Shown: piece by piece, positions 4,693-6,641 of the stretch
Layout: each line of letters opens with the position of its first letter
Numbering within the stretch: the stretch's first letter is position 1
Origin: a candidate division Zixibacteria bacterium RBG_16_43_9
Lineage (GTDB): Bacteria; Zixibacteria; MSB-5A5; RBG-16-43-9
Reading direction: 5' to 3'
Length of the DNA stretch: 6,641 nucleotides
Assembly: GCA_001775355.1 (NCBI GenBank)
Contig: MEWM01000016.1
Location: 2,081 to 8,721 of the forward strand
Made by a program: the position numbers and the translations under genes
The notes under the pieces: generated by a model
What the model saw: only the letters and a program-made list of their open reading frames with translations
The model's database searches: none
Told to the model about the DNA's origin: nothing

Positions 4693-6641
4693 TCATTTAT
4701 ACTCCCCATCCAACCCTACCCCCTTCTCCGCTTCTAATGGTTTTTCAGTATTCAACCCCTTTTGAGTCCAGAGGGTGCTGTCCTTGGCAAAAGGTTTAGA
4801 ATAAGTGTCTTTTCCTCCAGTGTCGAGAAATAAGCCAAGGCAGAGCATATAATCTCTTATCGTTCCCCTGAAGGTTATATTTGCTCTGCCCAGAGTGGTC
4901 TGAGCGGAAACGTTGTAAGTGTCATTCCCGGATTTGTCCCAGAAAATTCCGATTCCGTTATCGTTCCCTCCACCTAAACTCAGGTTAGGGGCATCATAGA
5001 TGTCATCTCCAGACTCATCTATTAAGACCCCTAAAGTGAAATCGTGCCCTGCTCCGATTGCCATGTTCATGCTCGCCTGATAATGGTCATTCCCACCCGC
5101 ATCATACAGAACCCCGCAGCCGAAATGTGCGCCGCTTCCCTGGACGTACCAGACTCCGTTATAACTATCATTCCCTTTTTCATCCCACAAAATTCCCAGA
5201 GCATACCAGTAAGCGCATCCTTGGGCAAAAAGCCCGGCTGAATACCGGTCATCTCCCTCCATATCTATCAGCATTCCTATACCTCCTGCCCAGGAATGAC
5301 CATCTAAGAAATCTGCTCTTCTGCCAAAACCTACACCTTGGGCCATTGAGTCGTTGTGCTTATCTGTCTGGGCTGAGGCGAAATCTATCTGGGCATCATT
5401 GGCTATATATTGATCATTTCCTTTAGAGTCGAGCAAAATCCCGATTCCTTTGGTGTATCCAAATCCCTGAGAACAGAGAAAGGTGTTGTAAGTATCATTT
5501 CCTTCCAAATCTGATAATATTCCAATACCGAATTGTCCAGAACCCTGAGAAGAGGTATAAGAATCATAAGTCTCATCCCCTTCATAATCCACTAAGACTC
5601 CTACTCCAAAACATCCAGCCCCCTGAGAGAGATTAACTGCCTGATATTCATCTTTCCCCTTCATATCCACTAAGAATCCGTAGCCGAAGGCACCTGCTCC
5701 GAAGGAAGGTTTGGTCTTATTGGTTGAAAGGTATTTATCATCACCTGATTTATCTATCAAAATCGAAATGGGATAAGAATAAGACCGGTTTGCGCCCCCG
5801 CTCTCATAGGAATCATCCCCGCTTAAGTCTATGATTATGAAATAATCTGTCTCTGGATAATTATCATCCGTGCCATTGGAGATGACTATTTTGCCCAGAG
5901 GGGTGTTGTAAGAGAAATTAAATTTCTTGTCTGTCGTAAAATTATAGAGACTGTCTTTTACAAAGTCAACTGACCCGGCTAAATCCTCAGCTCCGGTATA
6001 AAGGTATTTATAATCAACGTAATGCAAAAAATCGTAAAACTCCGGGGTAGCCAGGTCCTCGTCTGAGCTTAAAAGCCTTGTTGATTGGTCAAAGAGCTTC
6101 TCCATATCAAATTTCTTCTCTGCTTTCTCGAAAGCTAAATTTCTCCATTTCAACGCATCTAAAGAGGCATAGATTAAAAGAGTTACATGTTGAGAAATCT
6201 CCTCTGGAACTTCTTGGGTCATCTTTTTCAATTTCTTAGCTTCGCTGGAGGAGAGTTTTTTGCCCATCTTAATAAAAAGGGAGTCGATGGATTCATACAG
6301 CGCATCTTTGGTTTTGATTTTCTTTAGATTTTCCTCCAAAGGGTTTCCGACAAGACCCCTTCTTACCCCTTCGTCTATTCTCAAAGAAGCAAAGCCGATG
6401 AGATTTTTTAGGGAGCGGGAATTTGAGGTTAAGTAGTTTTTGAAATTCGATGTGTAATAAGGTATCTTGAAAAAGTTCTGGTGATATAAGGTGAAAAGCG
6501 GCAGCAAAAATTCATCCCCTCCGAAATTGGACATATCATAATAATCAAATTTCAGAGTCTCCTTGGTTAATCCCACTGCCCGTAGGGCCTTTTCAAAAGG
6601 GTCTTCTTTTTCACCTGCAAAATTTGTGGAAATTAAAAGGA
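4693..6641 (-). CDS. secreted protein with twelve ~27-residue Gly/Asp repeats (5' end outside window), function unknown
   Basis: The frame is open to the right edge. The first in-window start is GTG at 6576, but it is probably not the true one: upstream codons read LLISTNFAGEKEDPFEKALRA, which looks like the end of a signal peptide (hydrophobic LLIS, then NFA/GE) running smoothly into the protein, and the true start should lie a few to some twenty codons beyond the edge. Residues are numbered from the GTG. Residues 1-220 are mostly helical and charged, with a conserved-looking start (FDYYDMSNFGGDEFLLPLF, 10-28). Residues 250-592 hold twelve copies of D-x-x-G-[N/D]-D-x-Y, alternating with Q-G-x-G and G-[I/V]-G-[I/V/F]-[L/F]-x-D. 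The tail (593-627) is short and polar, with no anchor or sorting signal. The repeats suggest a beta-solenoid exposed at the surface or in the periplasm, perhaps binding metal through Asp/Asn turns. No catalytic motif is recognised. A 221-base gap separates it from the next gene, so it is probably a separate transcription unit. Confidence 0.9.
   Translation of the reverse strand, partial: LLISTNFAGEKEDPFEKALRAVGLTKETLKFDYYDMSNFGGDEFLLPLFTLYHQNFFKIPYYTSNFKNYLTSNSRSLKNLIGFASLRIDEGVRRGLVGNPLEENLKKIKTKDALYESIDSLFIKMGKKLSSSEAKKLKKMTQEVPEEISQHVTLLIYASLDALKWRNLAFEKAEKKFDMEKLFDQSTRLLSSDEDLATPEFYDFLHYVDYKYLYTGAEDLAGSVDFVKDSLYNFTTDKKFNFSYNTPLGKIVISNGTDDNYPETDYFIIIDLSGDDSYESGGANRSYSYPISILIDKSGDDKYLSTNKTKPSFGAGAFGYGFLVDMKGKDEYQAVNLSQGAGCFGVGVLVDYEGDETYDSYTSSQGSGQFGIGILSDLEGNDTYNTFLCSQGFGYTKGIGILLDSKGNDQYIANDAQIDFASAQTDKHNDSMAQGVGFGRRADFLDGHSWAGGIGMLIDMEGDDRYSAGLFAQGCAYWYALGILWDEKGNDSYNGVWYVQGSGAHFGCGVLYDAGGNDHYQASMNMAIGAGHDFTLGVLIDESGDDIYDAPNLSLGGGNDNGIGIFWDKSGNDTYNVSAQTTLGRANITFRGTIRDYMLCLGLFLDTGGKDTYSKPFAKDSTLWTQKGLNTEKPLEAEKGVGLDGEYK
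4801..5829 (-). repeat. twelve protein-level repeats, D-x-x-G-[N/D]-D-x-Y ... Q-G-x-G ... G-x-G-x-L-x-D
   Basis: Cores begin at residues 250, 275, 304, 330, 356, 383, 438, 465, 492, 520, 547 and 585 (numbering from the GTG at 6576). Spacing is 25-29 except for one 55-residue gap (383 to 438) and a final one of 38. Examples are DLEGNDTY, DSKGNDQY, DMEGDDRY, DEKGNDSY and DKSGNDTY. In well-kept units the tyrosine is followed seven residues later by QG, then 12-13 residues later by the next core aspartate. Core four (DYEGDETY) has Glu for the second Asp. Copies have diverged strongly at the DNA level, so the expansion is old and not a recent slippage product. Confidence 0.9.

Noticed and set aside
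5044..5585. Open frames on both strands inside the repeat-protein gene
   Set aside because: They overlap the repeat array in other frames; their length reflects the biased Gly/Asp codons of the repeats, not independent genes.
4801..5829. RTX (hemolysin-type calcium-binding) repeats
   Set aside because: RTX units are nonapeptides GGxGxDxUx in direct tandem; here the Asp-rich core recurs only every ~27 residues with a conserved hydrophobic strand and QG motif between.
1..6641. CRISPR array, tRNA, rRNA, insertion sequence or phage features
   Set aside because: No short regularly spaced DNA repeats, cloverleaf, rRNA-like segment, transposase motif or terminal inverted repeats were seen; nearly the whole window is coding.

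Overview
The window reads as a compact, four-gene stretch from a bacterial chromosome, with every gene on the minus strand (transcription runs from high to low coordinates). Base composition is moderate and leans AT. Strong Shine-Dalgarno sequences, cleavable Sec-type signal peptides and a sigma-54 activator suggest a diderm bacterium. The lack of close recognisable relatives for two of the four products would fit an uncultivated lineage. That taxonomic reading is inference; no marker gene is present.

In transcription order: (1) 6641-4693 is a secreted protein whose start lies just beyond the right edge. It has an alpha-helical N-terminal part followed by twelve copies of a roughly 27-residue repeat built on D-x-x-G-[N/D]-D-x-Y and Q-G-x-G; the function is unknown. 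(2) 4692-4472 is an AT-rich intergenic region with two sigma-70-type promoter candidates and two inverted repeats. (3) 4471-4172 encodes a 99-residue protein with a clear signal peptide (predicted mature part about 74 residues), of no family I recognise. (4) 4175-1284, overlapping the previous stop by ATGA, encodes a 963-residue cytosolic sigma-54 enhancer-binding protein with the order TPR array, GAF, AAA+, Fis-type HTH. (5) 1283-1056 is a 228-base gap with a weak promoter candidate. (6) 1055-1 is the first 351 codons of a secreted M16-family zinc peptidase whose end lies beyond the left edge.

The best candidate for an undescribed system is the coupled pair in the middle. A small exported protein is made from the same message as a regulator whose sensory half is a long TPR superhelix, with paired palindromes upstream that could serve feedback control. 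By analogy with peptide-sensing TPR regulators, this could be a signal-precursor/receptor pair, or the small protein could be an envelope partner. Nothing in the sequence proves either. The flanking genes both encode exported proteins, so three of the four products act outside the cytoplasm and the fourth is the regulator. No convincing sigma-54 (-24/-12) promoter was found in the two intergenic regions, so the regulator's targets probably lie elsewhere.
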